64,000 nucleotides of DNA from Astropecten irregularis (taxonomy: Eukaryota > Echinodermata > Asteroidea > Paxillosida > Astropectinidae), in contig OZ020251.1 in NCBI GenBank assembly GCA_963971285.1, positions 496,001 through 560,000 of the forward strand, in the 5' to 3' direction. Below the pieces are notes generated by a model. That model had not been told where the DNA came from, made no database searches, and saw nothing but the letters and a program-made list of their open reading frames with translations. This document shows positions 12,050-21,650 of the stretch, piece after piece (within the stretch, counting starts at the first letter, position 1; each line of letters starts with the position of its first letter). Both the position numbers and the translations under genes were made by a program.

Positions 12050-12176
12050 AATGGGAGACTTTGGAGAACCGGTCTTCGAGTCAACAGCTCACGCACACGC
12101 AATTGTGAGCATGCACGCGTTGGGTGCACGTGCCTGGGCTGTTGACTAGAAGACCGGTTCTCCAAAGTCTCCCATT
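12050..12176. repeat. Inverted repeat, 39-bp arms, in an ABCF2-like intron
   Basis: Arms 12050-12088 and 12138-12176 pair over 39 bp with a single mismatch (left AATGGGAGACTTTGGAGAAC, continuing to CAACAGC). The loop is about 49 bp and rich in alternating purine-pyrimidine (CACGCACACGCAATTG). Probably a young foldback or MITE copy. Confidence 0.9.
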
Positions 12177-12256
12177 ATATAAAAAAACGAAGATCCCGTG
12201 GCCACGTCAAACCAACATACAGCGTTAACACGACGATTCCATTCCAATCCACTCAC

Positions 12257-12456
12257 CTGGTTGATCAGTCGAAAGTCGTGGCTGACCAGCACCAAGCCCC
12301 CCTCAAAGTCGTTGATAGCATCAGCGAGGGCGTCAATCGTCTCAATGTCAAGATGATTGTTAGGTTCGTCCAGTAACAGCATGTGGGGGTTCTGATAGGC
12401 CAGCCAGGCAAATATGCACGTTGACCGTCTGAGAGGTTAGTACGTATAGGGCACAC
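12257..12456 (-). pseudogene. ABCF2-like exon 8, second signature and Walker B, frameshifted
   Basis: Acceptor GTCTCTAG|GTG and donor AACCAG|GTGAGT. It reads [13 protein letters not shown], then out of frame, then [38 protein letters not shown] and [13 protein letters not shown] in the correct frame. The length is 200 nt, not divisible by three although both ends are phase 0. Compared with ABCF2 there is an extra Thr before NLSDGQ and about seven bases missing after it. Walker B is LDEPNNHLD rather than LDEPTNHLD. Confidence 0.88.
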
Positions 12457-13231
12457 CTAGAGACCGAAAGAAGGGCAGGAAAACAAAGAACATCAAGATA
12501 CATCATCAATCGCAAGTGAGAACAACAACAAAACAAGTAAAGATGACTAGAAATGTCGCACACAGATCCAGAAAAATTCACTCAAAATTCAGATATTATT
12601 ACAAAAACAAAAGCGAAAGGTATCACAAAGGTATCACCATAAATGCGACATGAAATACTAGACTCATGTAGATGGATGCACTTTAAGGCCGATTCATACT
12701 CGCTGCGTATTCACTGTGTACGCAATGTGTTGTCCTGTGGGTAAGAACGTGTACTGCGTATTGAAAGTGCGCGTCTCTGTGTGCAGCATAAATTTGAACA
12801 ATTTCGGGAGGACAAAATTTGATCCGTTGTTGTGTATTTGCTTAAAAAATGAACGAAATGACACAAAAGGCACTTCTGCTAAGTCCAAACTCTCTTGTAT
12901 TCATGTCACAACCTCCATATTACATCCCATCATACTTCTTTGCCATCTCAACCCCGATGAGGGCGCTATGAAACTTGTGGACACAACATCCGTATTTTGA
13001 AGCAGCCGCGGGATGCATACACACAGCAGAGATGAGCACAAAATCACTTGATGAGACAAACGCTCTATTGACAATGACAAAAAACACCCCCGCCCCCACC
13101 CCCCCAACAACTCCAGTGTTGCAATGTGAGGGGTTTCATACCTGTTGTTTCCCGGTGAGGCTGTACCTACTGATGATTTTTTCACTTCAAAGTTTTCCCT
13201 TAGTAGGTTCATTTTATTTTTTACAGGATGA

Positions 13232-13553
13232 ATGGACCAGTATTAGTCTGATTTTTAAAAAAGTTGCCATCAATTTGCGAGTTAAATCTGAATAGTATCT
13301 GGTAAATAGACTTCTGTCATTGCACATTAACACCCCAGTTAACATTTCCCACACTAAAGACTGACATCTAGTGACACCCATCTCTGGAATGGACTGATTC
13401 CTTTTGTGCCATTCTTATCCATTATGAACAGTGCAGATTCTTTTGTCTGGGAAATTCAAACTGGGGTGTTTATGGGCAATGAAAGAAGTCTGCGTGTCAG
13501 ATACTAATCAGATTTAACTCGGAAAGGCTTATAAGTGCCACCTCCACCAGTCC
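13232..13553. mobile_element. Foldback element with ~100-bp arms
   Basis: The left arm (about 13232-13345) and right arm (about 13450-13553) are inverted copies. Shared words are GAGTTAAATCTGA, TAGTATCTG, AGACTTCT, CATTGC and ACACCCCAGTT. It lies in the intron-sized gap where one ABCF2 coding segment is missing. Arm ends are approximate and no target duplication was seen. Confidence 0.7.
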
Positions 13554-13624
13554 AATCCATCAGAGTGGCATTGTCAAATGCCCGTCTTCACATTAAATGA
13601 AAATTTGTGTAGCAATCCTCTTAC

Positions 13625-13804
13625 CTGGTGGTATCTGCCTATGCGCAGATGGGTGTTCTTTCATATACATGTAAGTCTGTCGGTGGGTACCAGTTCCTCG
13701 ACTATCAGCTTGAGTAGTGTGGACTTGCCCGCCCTGTTGGGACCCACCAAGGCCACCCTGCTGTCCAGATCAAGCCCAAACTCCAGGTCCCTGTATATAA
13801 TTGG
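13625..13804 (-). pseudogene. ABCF2-like exon 7, second P-loop, with stop codon
   Basis: Acceptor GTACAG|CCA and donor CACCAG|GTAAGA; 60 codons. It reads [20 protein letters not shown], then [14 protein letters not shown] and EELVPTD. The family P-loop is GPNGAGKS, so the mid-loop Gly is Arg. An in-frame TGA sits at 13663-13661; the same frame then resumes with HLRIGRYHQ, the expected exon end. The six codons between PTD and the resumption do not match ABCF2 and look inserted or rearranged. Confidence 0.88.
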
Positions 13805-14274
13805 CTGTACACAAACAAGTGTATGGTGTTTAATTGGAACAAGGTGGAATTCTGAAAAACTCTCCACAGAGTACTATTATTCTACAGTTTATAAAGGTAA
13901 ACACTTGGCCGTTTGAAAGTGAGGATACGTAGATGATAACATGTGTACTAGTAGCAGGGCTGGAAATAAGGTTTGGTGAGGGCAAGGCCAATTTTCAATT
14001 GGCAAGGGCCACTTCCATTGGAACATCATAATGTCTTTGGAAACATTTGAAGGGGCATCAAGGCCAAGAACCAGGGCAATGAAGGCCATGACCTCTGTGG
14101 CCTCTGTTTATTTCCAGGCTTGTAGTAGAGAAAAAAAATATATACAGTGCAAAATAGAATTGGAAGAAGAGTGCCTAGTCCACAGCAAGGCAATTCATGT
14201 CGCTGCCCCTATGGTGTGGAGAATCCGGTCCCTTATACTGAAACAAGACTGATGGTCACGCTAGGACTGAAAGC

Positions 14275-14640
14275 CGATGAGGCAATGGCAACAGCAAACA
14301 GATGACCAGGGGCCACCAAGGGAATAAATGACCAGGAGCACCACAATAAATATGACCAGGGGCATCAAAGAAATGAATGTCCCAGGGCACAAAGGCCATA
14401 AATGACCAGGACCACCAAGTAAAAAAATTACCAGGGGCACTATAGGCATTAAATTACCAGGAGCACCACGGCAATAAATAACCAAGGCCACCGAGGCAAT
14501 AAATGACCAGGGCACTATTAATTAAGGCAAAAACCACCTGGGGCACCAAGGCATTAAATGACCAGGTGTACTAAGGCCATAAATGACGAAGGGTACCAAG
14601 GCCATAAAAAAGAGACCAAGGCACCTGGGCTTCTTAAAAT
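14275..14640. repeat. Degenerate ~30-bp minisatellite
   Basis: About a dozen imperfect repeats of a unit like AATAAATGACCAGGGGCACC. They lie in the intron immediately 3' of ABCF2-like exon 6 in gene orientation. Confidence 0.8.
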
Positions 14641-14659
14641 GCATCAATCTGAATATTAC

Positions 14660-14750
14660 CTTGTCCTCCGCATACTGGAAAGATACATTTCTGAACCATA
14701 ATGACTGGAGGAGGAATCTTATTGACGTTGGGAAAGTAGAAACACACAGT
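14660..14750 (-). pseudogene. ABCF2-like exon 6, frameshifted
   Basis: Acceptor ATTTGCAG|ACT and donor GACAAG|GTAATA. It reads TVCFYFPNVNKIPPPVIMVQ; after CAGAAATG the frame is lost. With two As instead of three it would continue NVSFQYAEDK, matching ABCF2 (NVSFKYTKDG). It is 91 nt where phase requires 90. Confidence 0.85.
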
Positions 14751-14782
14751 CTGCAAATAAAAAAGAGATTGAGACATAGATA

Positions 14783-15130
14783 TTAAAGGTAAAGTACAGG
14801 ATAAGAAAACATACCCAAACGAAAATCACAAATTTACGTATAACTTTCAGGGTATGAAGATGGTTCTGGTAAAAACATACTGTTAAAGTATTTCTGCCTG
14901 AAATGGTGTATTTATCCAGAAATTTGTAAAGCAAACACTGAAAACAGTTTTGATCTCGGGGTAAGATCAAAACCATTCTTTGTGTTTAGTAAGAAATATT
15001 GAGTATGGTTTTCGCTTTTTTTTCTTGTGACTCAGATGTCCGATTTTTCTCAAATTTTCACAGGTTTATTATTTCATATACATGCTGGATCACACAAAGT
15101 GTGAGTGCTGTTCATGTATTATACCTTTAA
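14783..15130 (+). mobile_element. TTAA-flanked MITE copy
   Basis: Starts TTAAAGGTAAAGTACAGG and ends TATTATACCTTTAA. The interior matches the copy at 8375-8669 (TATGAAGATGGT, GATCTCGGGGTAA). Terminal inverted repeats are partly eroded. Confidence 0.7.
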
Positions 15131-15253
15131 AGCAGAGTTTGCGCATGATAGTATTAAAAGGGAATGTCTTGAAACATGCAGCATTCTTGATGTTGCTTCT
15201 ACAGCTGTAAGAGCTGTGCATGTTTATTGGTCGGCCTCTAGCATCTTCCTTAC

Positions 15254-15373
15254 CTTGTCCTCCACTACTTTCTCTGTCAGTCCTGCTGCCACCATCTTGC
15301 CCAACGTCTTCTCTTTGCTCTGGGCTTGCCGGGCCAGTTTGGCGCTGCCGTGACCGAACCGTGCTATATAATC
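15254..15373 (-). pseudogene. ABCF2-like exon 5, inter-domain linker
   Basis: Acceptor TTTTTTCAG|GAT and donor GACAAG|GTAAGG; exactly 40 codons, open. It reads [20 protein letters not shown], then [15 protein letters not shown]. This is the conserved linker between the two ATPase domains of ABCF2 (human has [20 protein letters not shown]). Confidence 0.92.
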
Positions 15374-15399
15374 CTGAAAAAACAAACCAACAAACAATT

Positions 15400-16600
15400 G
15401 GGAGTGAAATATTGTCAGCTAAGCTTTGCCTCAACCAAAAAATAAATAAATAAATAAATAAGAAGGCTAGTAATAAATGAAAGAAACAAACTGCTCCAAA
15501 CTGCTCATCAACCAAAAATATTGACCTGCAATATAAAAAATACTTGGAGTCAGGAGGGCCTGACGTGTTTTGATCCAAGCAGAATCTTTCTCAAAGGCCT
15601 GACATTTTGATCCAAGCAGGATCTTTCTCAAAGGCCTTTGAGAAAGGTCCTGCTAGAATTGAAATGTCAGCCCTGCTAACTTCAAGCAAAAGGGAAGGCA
15701 AATAAAAAATGGGCCAAGCAGTAAAATTGCTCTTAACAATAGAATTTATCCTAATTGCTAAGCAAAGTGTGATGCCACAATACAAATCACTATGGTGATA
15801 CTAACAACGCATCTTAAGATTAATCTCAGTGACTTATGAAATCTAGACAAGGACGTCATTTGAATCTAGTAGATTTCAAGACTGGCTTCTAAAAAGACTA
15901 CCCCAGCATGTTGAATACGGAGCGCACACTCATGTTTGTTTTATTTAACTCTATGATTCAATGGGTTGATTTCACCAAAGTCATCGTAACTTACAATCAA
16001 TCATAGGACTAATAATGCATTGTAGCCCTACGTAGGATACGATTATCCTTCATATTAAACTTAACTTACGATCTATCTTTATAGGACTTCATGAAATCGA
16101 CTCCAGGACATTCACTTACGCTTTAATAGTTTTCCCTGATGCATGTGAATAATATTGGTGCACACACAGAATTAAGATTTTTGAGTAGCTGCAACAAGAA
16201 AAAAACAGAGGAAGAAATAGACAAGACAAGTTAGAAAAGAAGTGAAATCCTTGACTTTATCCGTACTCTCTAGTCATGGTCCATGTCCCAAACCCATGGT
16301 GAGCCTAGTGTTTCAACTTCATTTGTTGCCCGATTACATTTGGTTGTGGGACAATGTTTGATCTGGTTTAATAATTTAGCCACTTGTAAATGGTCTCTGG
16401 TTAATTTCGTCATGGCCGAATCTTCACATGGGTCTATATGTCAGGGGTCAAGTGTCGCATTTGTAGTAAATTAGTTTTAATTTGGGCACTGGTGACTAAG
16501 GGAAATTGTCAATTCGCAAGCAAAAAAGCCAGCAGTTTTCAAAACCAAACAAACAAAATGGACACTAGCCCCCCTTAAAATTTACTGGCCACTTGCCAAA
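15400..16600. other. ABCF2-like intron, no further feature recognised
   Basis: AT-rich intronic sequence. Around 15575-15660 a short segment (AGGATCTTTCTCAAAGGCC) occurs twice and again inverted. I looked here on the minus strand for the expected exon carrying the first H-loop and did not find it. Confidence 0.5.
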
Positions 16601-16618
16601 AGTCGATCACTCCCCTAC

Positions 16619-16886
16619 CTTTTAAGCTCCTCTTCGAGCCAGACGCAAGCCTCCAGGTCGAGATGGTTCGTCGGCTCGTCGAGCAGCAGTATATGCGGCT
16701 TGACAAACAGTGCCCTCACTAGGGATATCCGCATGCGCCAGCCACCGGAGAAGTCCTTGGTCTGGGTGTGCATCATGGCTGGAGTGAAGCCCAGACTGTG
16801 CAGGATTCGGGATGCCTTCTTCTCCACGTTGTCTGCTTCCATTTCTTCCAGGCACTCGTAGATCTCCATCAGGCTATCTTCGGCCT
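16619..16886 (-). pseudogene. ABCF2-like exon 4, first signature and Walker B
   Basis: Acceptor CTTTCAG|AG and donor TTAAAAG|GTAGGG; 268 nt with consistent phases and no stop. It reads [49 protein letters not shown] (ABC signature) and [18 protein letters not shown] (Walker B and D-loop). The ABCF2 match is near identical over these blocks. The next expected block, with the H-loop of this ATPase domain, was not found downstream. Confidence 0.92.
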
Positions 16887-17280
16887 CTGAAAGACGGACA
16901 GCATGATGATGGCGGATTAAAAATCCCACTTCTGACACCATGTAAGAATAAATCTGCACGACACGATTTCCAGGTACATGTAGCAAGAAAGTGTGCATGC
17001 AGGGCATTGTTTTATTCCACACAATACACATATTTTTTATTTTTATCAAGAGAAACCAAAACCTGACTGAAAGGGTACATTACGTTCAACTGCATCTGCA
17101 CCAAAGGATAGTGCACCAGCAACAAGATTAATGACAGCAACAACATGATGAGAATCACTAGCAGCAGCAAAAGCATTGGCTACAGCAACAAGGTTACAGC
17201 AGCAAGACTGCAGCAGCAGAAAAACTAGCTTTGATGACAAAAGCAAAAATGTGCTGCAGTGGCAACAGCATCAATAACCA

Positions 17281-17298
17281 AACAGTGCAGGAGCAGCA

Positions 17299-17330
<32 letters not shown>

Positions 17331-17610
17331 CGCAGGACAGACTGAAGCAACAACAACACCAAAAACCAAAGAGCAACAGCGGAAGCATCAACTGCAACAG
17401 GAGCACCAGTGGCAACAGCAGTAGCAATGACAGTTGTAGCAGCAACAGCAGCTACATCAGCACAGCAGCAGCATGCTCCAGTAGCAGCAGCAGTTGAAGC
17501 AACAACAGCTACGGCATCAGCAGCAGCAAGCAGTTGCATCGATAGGAGCTCAAGTGCATCGACAGCTGCATCAACAGCTGCATCGACAGCAGCAGCAGCA
17601 GCAGCAAGGT
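17281..17610. repeat. CAG/CAA-rich trinucleotide tract
   Basis: Interrupted CAG and CAA repeats, longest near 17293-17330, lying in the intron between ABCF2-like exons 3 and 4 and reaching almost to the exon 3 donor. All frames look open and give poly-Gln, poly-Ala or poly-Ser, so long open frames here are compositional, not genes. Confidence 0.9.
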
Positions 17611-17631
17611 AGCTCCCATTCCCAGACCCAC

Positions 17632-17823
17632 CTTGTCCCTCTAGATGAGCCAGTTCCTCAGCTTCCTTCTCTAGCCTGATTCGGAGCTCGTCCACTTCCA
17701 CTTCCACGCACTCCAGGGCGGTCTTGGTGGAGGCGGCTATCTCCCGCCCCAGGTGAAAGATGTCCAAGTGCTCCGGGATGGGCACCTCCCGATTCCCCAG
17801 AGATGACAGGAAGGAGGACTTAC
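17632..17823 (-). pseudogene. ABCF2-like exon 3, P-loop end and following region
   Basis: Acceptor GATGTAG|GT and donor GACAAG|GTGGGT; 192 nt in one open frame. It reads [29 protein letters not shown] and [13 protein letters not shown], very close to ABCF2 ([22 protein letters not shown]). This exon is undamaged. A CAG/CAA-rich stretch begins immediately downstream in the intron. Confidence 0.9.
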
Positions 17824-17931
17824 CTACATCAGGGAACAGAAAGGACAATCACCTCATTCATTCATCAGTAATTAGATCAATAATAATAATTCATACAGGG
17901 AATCGGTTCTTAGGAAGACATTTTTAAAGAC

Positions 17932-18097
17932 CTGCAGTCGATTTCACAAAATGTTGCGTAATTTACACAACGTACAAATGTTGCGTAAGTTTTGTGAAAC
18001 AGCCATAACTTGTGCAACCAAGGCAAGAAAATGGTGCGTAAGTTAGGCAACATTTTGTTGCACGCCCAACATTTGAGGTTTCGTGAAGTTGGCTGCA
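17932..18097. mobile_element. Short foldback element
   Basis: Inverted ends: CTGCAGTCGATTTCAC with ATGTTG on the left, and CAACATTTGAGG with GTGAAGTTGGCTGCAG on the right. The interior repeats ATGTTGCGTAA. Intronic, non-coding. Confidence 0.55.
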
Positions 18098-18440
18098 GTG
18101 CACTATAATTAACCTATATTTTTCCCTTGTTATAGGAAACCCAGCTGAACCAAACTTTATAAACAAAGCTTTTAGACTACGAGGACTAAAAACATTTCTG
18201 ACAAACGTGTATAAAGAAGACATGACCAAATGACTGATGTCTCCAAAATATTCACTTTCAGACGTTAATCTATCTTTGTAATCACAAAAGTACACCAAGT
18301 AACGGTATTTACATGTATGAGTGTGTACCAAATTCCCAGAGCATACAAGACGTTCACTGGCAGAAAGGAAATGATTATGAAAGATGAGACACTATCTTGA
18401 GTTTCTTAAGTTGGGAATCAAGACACAACATTCTACATAC

Positions 18441-18645
18441 CGCATCCGTTGAGTCTGATCAGCCCATACCGTCGGCCGCAAGTCAGCTCAACCCTGGTGT
18501 CCTGGAACAGCTCCACGCCATGGAACGTCAGTGAGAAGTTTGTCGATCTTGATGTCCCGGCTACTGGGATGGGATGAGAGGACGCCGGTGCAGGCCCGGT
18601 CCAATCCGTCTAGCTCGTCCACCAGACTGCTGACTCCATTGGTGG
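18441..18645 (-). pseudogene. ABCF2-like exon 2, start of first ATPase domain
   Basis: Acceptor ATCCCAG|CC and donor GGATGCG|GTATGT. It reads [22 protein letters not shown], then after an extra base in an A-run (AAA for AA) the other frame gives [18 protein letters not shown] and [13 protein letters not shown]. The length is 205 nt where phase demands 204. The first P-loop is completed across the intron as RLNGCGKS; ABCF2 has GLNGIGKS, so the leading Gly is Arg. Confidence 0.8.
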
Positions 18646-19182
18646 CTGGGATTCAAGAAACACAAATCCAGTAAGATACATTTTACCATGTCATAATAAT
18701 CAGATCAGATCACTGGTAAACCCACTGAATAACACAAGAGTGTCACTTGACCTTGCAAATGGAAATACTGTGAGCATCGACCAATTTGAGTCGTTTAAGG
18801 GAAGTAAGGTTGGCATAGCAGTTCTTTCCTCACCTTTCACCTCTGATGGTCTGGGTTCGGTCGAATAGTGGATTGGGTTTTCAGTCCTTACCTGATTCTG
18901 TGGGTTCTTACCAGAATTTTATTCTGGGGTTTTCCTCCCACCACTAAAACAGTATCTCCTTCTCATCATCTTTCCATTAAAAGTTTTGTCAGGCTTTTGA
19001 GCTACAGTGCCTAGGGCGCTTATGAGGAATTCTTGGTTTAATAACCAGAAACAGATAATAATTAATAATCATAGTTGTTGTCGTCCATTACCTCAGTCAA
19101 ACTCGGTCACAAGGGGTATGTAAATTGTAAAACACGTGTCATTGCTAAGGTGGATGGGGCTTAAGAAAAAACAATTTGGTAC

Positions 19183-19305
19183 CTGCTCCGTTGGTGGCCG
19201 GTTTGCCATTGACGGCTTTCCCATTTCCTTCGGCTTTGTCAGCCGTGGCAACCTGTGCGCTTCCCCATTTCTTGTTAGGGGGGGGCGGCAAGTTTTCTTT
19301 GGCAT
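19183..19305 (-). pseudogene. ABCF2-like exon 1, N terminus
   Basis: ATG at 19305-19303 with A at -3 opens MPKKTC, a basic start like that of ABCF2 proteins. After an 8-C run the exon reads in another frame as NKKWGSAQ, then ADKAEGNGKAVNGKPATNGA, a low-complexity Lys/Ala/Asn-rich linker. Donor GCAG|GTACC gives phase 1, which joins exon 2 correctly only in the second frame. Nine Cs instead of eight would connect ATG to that frame. N-terminal assignment rests on position and composition, so it is less sure than the ATPase exons. Confidence 0.5.
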
Positions 19306-19628
19306 GGTTGTTTGCGATGATGTCTGTCAACGAACTACACCCCAGCAAAAGGGCAAATTTAAAGGAAGAGATAATCATATTAATCAATCGTTTTTGTCAG
19401 GGTTCAAAGATGATTCAAGTAACACAGGGGATTATTATCATTATAATAACCACCCTTCTCCCTAAAAAAAAATGCAAAAACTACAAAAACGAACTGTAAC
19501 CACAACAATTTCAACAACAACAAAATTGGCAATCTGGATTACAACCTTGAAACCAAAGAGAAAGATTTCCACACACAGTCAACACTTGACACCCCACGCA
19601 GAAACCCTATGGGACTGAACTGTCAATG

Positions 19629-19993
19629 TTAAAGGTAGTATCATACTTTGGTAAGGAACCAAAACAGAAATGTTCACAGATTTACGAATAACTTACAGGG
19701 TATGAAGATGGTGAGGGAGAGAAACATACCGTTACAAATTTTCCGCCTGAAATACTGTATTATCCAGAAAAATGTAAAACAATGACCGAAAATCTTGTTG
19801 ATCAATTAAAAGATCAAAAATGAAAGAGAAAAGACTTAAGAAATACTGTGGCTGTTTTTCACTGTTTTCTCAAAAGTGAGCACCGTACGGAACTGAAATT
19901 TTCACAGACAACTGTTACTGTATCTATCTTGATATTTTTGCACATGAATCTGTATTTCTTTGATAAAAATTAAAGTATGATACTACCTTTAAA
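19629..19993 (+). mobile_element. TTAA-flanked MITE, best-preserved copy
   Basis: TTAA at both ends followed by a perfect 17-bp inverted repeat, AGGTAGTATCATACTTT at the left and its complement at the right. It is 365 bp and non-coding. It defines the family seen also at 8375, 9281, 14783 and 20055. Confidence 0.85.
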
Positions 19994-20054
19994 TGCTCAG
20001 CCTGTTTTTCACAGGTTAAACTGCCGAAGTGTATGTCAAGTCACATTTAGAATG

Positions 20055-20400
20055 TTAAAGGTAATAGGCCTATCATACTTTTGTCAAAGAAATTCAGATT
20101 CATGGCCAAAATATAATACATTTTAAGTCTAAAATGTCCACTCCCATATACAGCATCCACTTTTTGAGAAAACAGTGAAAAAGGTAAACCCAGTATTTTC
20201 AAATCTCCCTGACATCAAAACCGTTCTTGGTCTTTGGTTGTACTCTTATCTGAATAAATACAGCATTTCATGCAGATTTATTCTAACCTATGTTTCTGCC
20301 ATCACCACTTCACTATCTTTAAGTTACATACTGTAGGTAAATCTGCAATGATTTGTTCCTGTTTTGGTATGCTACCAGTACCAAAGTATGTTAACCTTTT
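20055..20400 (-). mobile_element. TTAA MITE, partly degraded
   Basis: Starts TTAAAGGTAATAGGCCTATC. The interior (TTTTTGAGAAAACAGTGAAA, AATACAGCATTTCA) matches the family in the orientation of the 9281 copy. The right end is altered (CAAAGTATGTTAACC). Confidence 0.65.
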
Positions 20401-21480
20401 TGAAACAGATACTGTTTTAAAATGAGATTTGCGTTTTTGTGATTTCAACAAATGTTCCCGAGTCCTTAAAACCATAGAATGAAGAAATTTTGACTATTTT
20501 TCAACTGTGTAATTTTACCCGCTTATTGGAACTTGAAAACAGTCTGTCAATTGCGTTAGGCAACGTTCTGGTCTGGTTAGTGGTACCAGACCCAACAGAT
20601 CAAGAGTCCTCAAAATCAAAGTGGAAACCAAACAATATTGAATCTAAGTGTCTAGTCTGTAAAATGTTGGATCTTCAATACTGTTTCTACCCCATAATTT
20701 CCCTCAAAAATCAAACCCCTGCCCTCTTTCCACAAATTTAATCCCGGTAACAAAAGGATACCAACACCAACATACATGTAGGTGATTTTCTTTACAAAAT
20801 CGGCCTGGTCATACTAATTACCGATAACTACCATTAATGGAATGGTCCAATTTGCGGTAGGGGTCATTTCGTGTCAATTCAATATACTTTGGAACCCGAC
20901 CGACACGGATTTCAATATAATTTGGTATACATGTATGAAGGTGACTAGAAGGCAAGATTTCCGAATGTTAGATGAGAACAACAGCTGAACAAGCAGGATA
21001 GAAAATTGTTTGTTAAAAACACTGAGAGTGAGATATTACTAGACCCAGTAACTGGGGCACTGAACTCCCTTTTTTTTATTTTTGGGGTTGACGGTCGGTC
21101 TAGCACCCCAGTGAATCCTATAAGGTTAAATGTGTTGTACACGGAAAAAATGCAATTTTTGTACTTCACGGTACTTGCGCCGAAAATGTCTCCAAATGAC
21201 AACAAAGACATCGCAAATCAGCTTGAAAATCGCTCCATCTCTTCTCCGATTGTCAGGGTCAGGGATGAAATTCAGGTTAAATTTATTTGTACTCATGATC
21301 ATTCCGTTTGATGAAAATCGATGTCTTCCGATGGAAATTTAGACCAATTTTGACATCGTTTAAGATCGTCCACCATCTTAGATTGACTCTCCACCAATTA
21401 CATGTAGAAACAAGCATGAAGTCACGTGTGTGTGGTGAAGAACCACACTTAAAGATGGCGGACAATGCAAATAAGTCTGC
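20401..21480. other. Unassigned sequence
   Basis: No gene recognised. A segment at 20691-20745 is shared with 7361-7420. TAGGCCTA- and ACATGTA-type words are common. Confidence 0.4.
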
Positions 21481-21570
21481 AAATTAGGCTTGCCCTTCAC
21501 CGACGTGGATTTAAGCACTGTATACTCAGTGCTTGTGAGAGCACGTGAGAAAAAATCACATGCTTGCTCA

Positions 21571-21650
21571 GGTGGGATTCGAACCCACGACCTCCTGCTT
21601 TAGTGCAGATGCCTTGCTAGCTGCAGTAACTGTAGCCCCAATATTACTCC
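21571..21650 (-). other. tRNA-like 3' half (SINE fragment)
   Basis: On the minus strand GGTCGTGGGTTCGAATCCCA is a perfect tRNA T-arm with a B box. No matching A box or acceptor stem is present upstream, so this is a tRNA-derived dispersed repeat rather than a tRNA gene. Confidence 0.6.

Larger units (their letters stand above)
10782..19305 (-). pseudogene. ABCF2-like twin ABC ATPase, decayed copy
   Basis: Nine exon segments, in order on the minus strand, follow the ABCF2 protein from N to C terminus: 19305-19183, 18645-18441, 17823-17632, 16886-16619, 15373-15254, 14750-14660, 13804-13625, 12456-12257 and 11000-10782. ABCF proteins are soluble, have two ATPase domains and no membrane part, and act around ribosomes and translation. 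Intron ends fit GT-AG and codon phases agree between exons. Damage: 1-nt changes in exons 1, 2 and 6, a non-triplet loss in exon 8, TGA at 13663-13661, and Arg replacing a P-loop Gly in both ATPase domains. I found no exon for the first H-loop region (SHSQDF in human) between 15373 and 16619, nor for the segment between exons 7 and 8. Most likely a pseudogene. A real gene with base errors in homopolymers is the alternative. Confidence 0.7.

Noticed and set aside
15090-15578. 162-codon minus-strand frame
   Set aside because: It overlaps ABCF2-like exon 5 in the wrong frame and runs through both splice sites.
17225-17848. 207-codon minus-strand frame rich in Ala and Leu
   Set aside because: Only its first part is coding-like (ABCF2-like exon 3). 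The rest is CAG-rich intron read through past a good GT donor.
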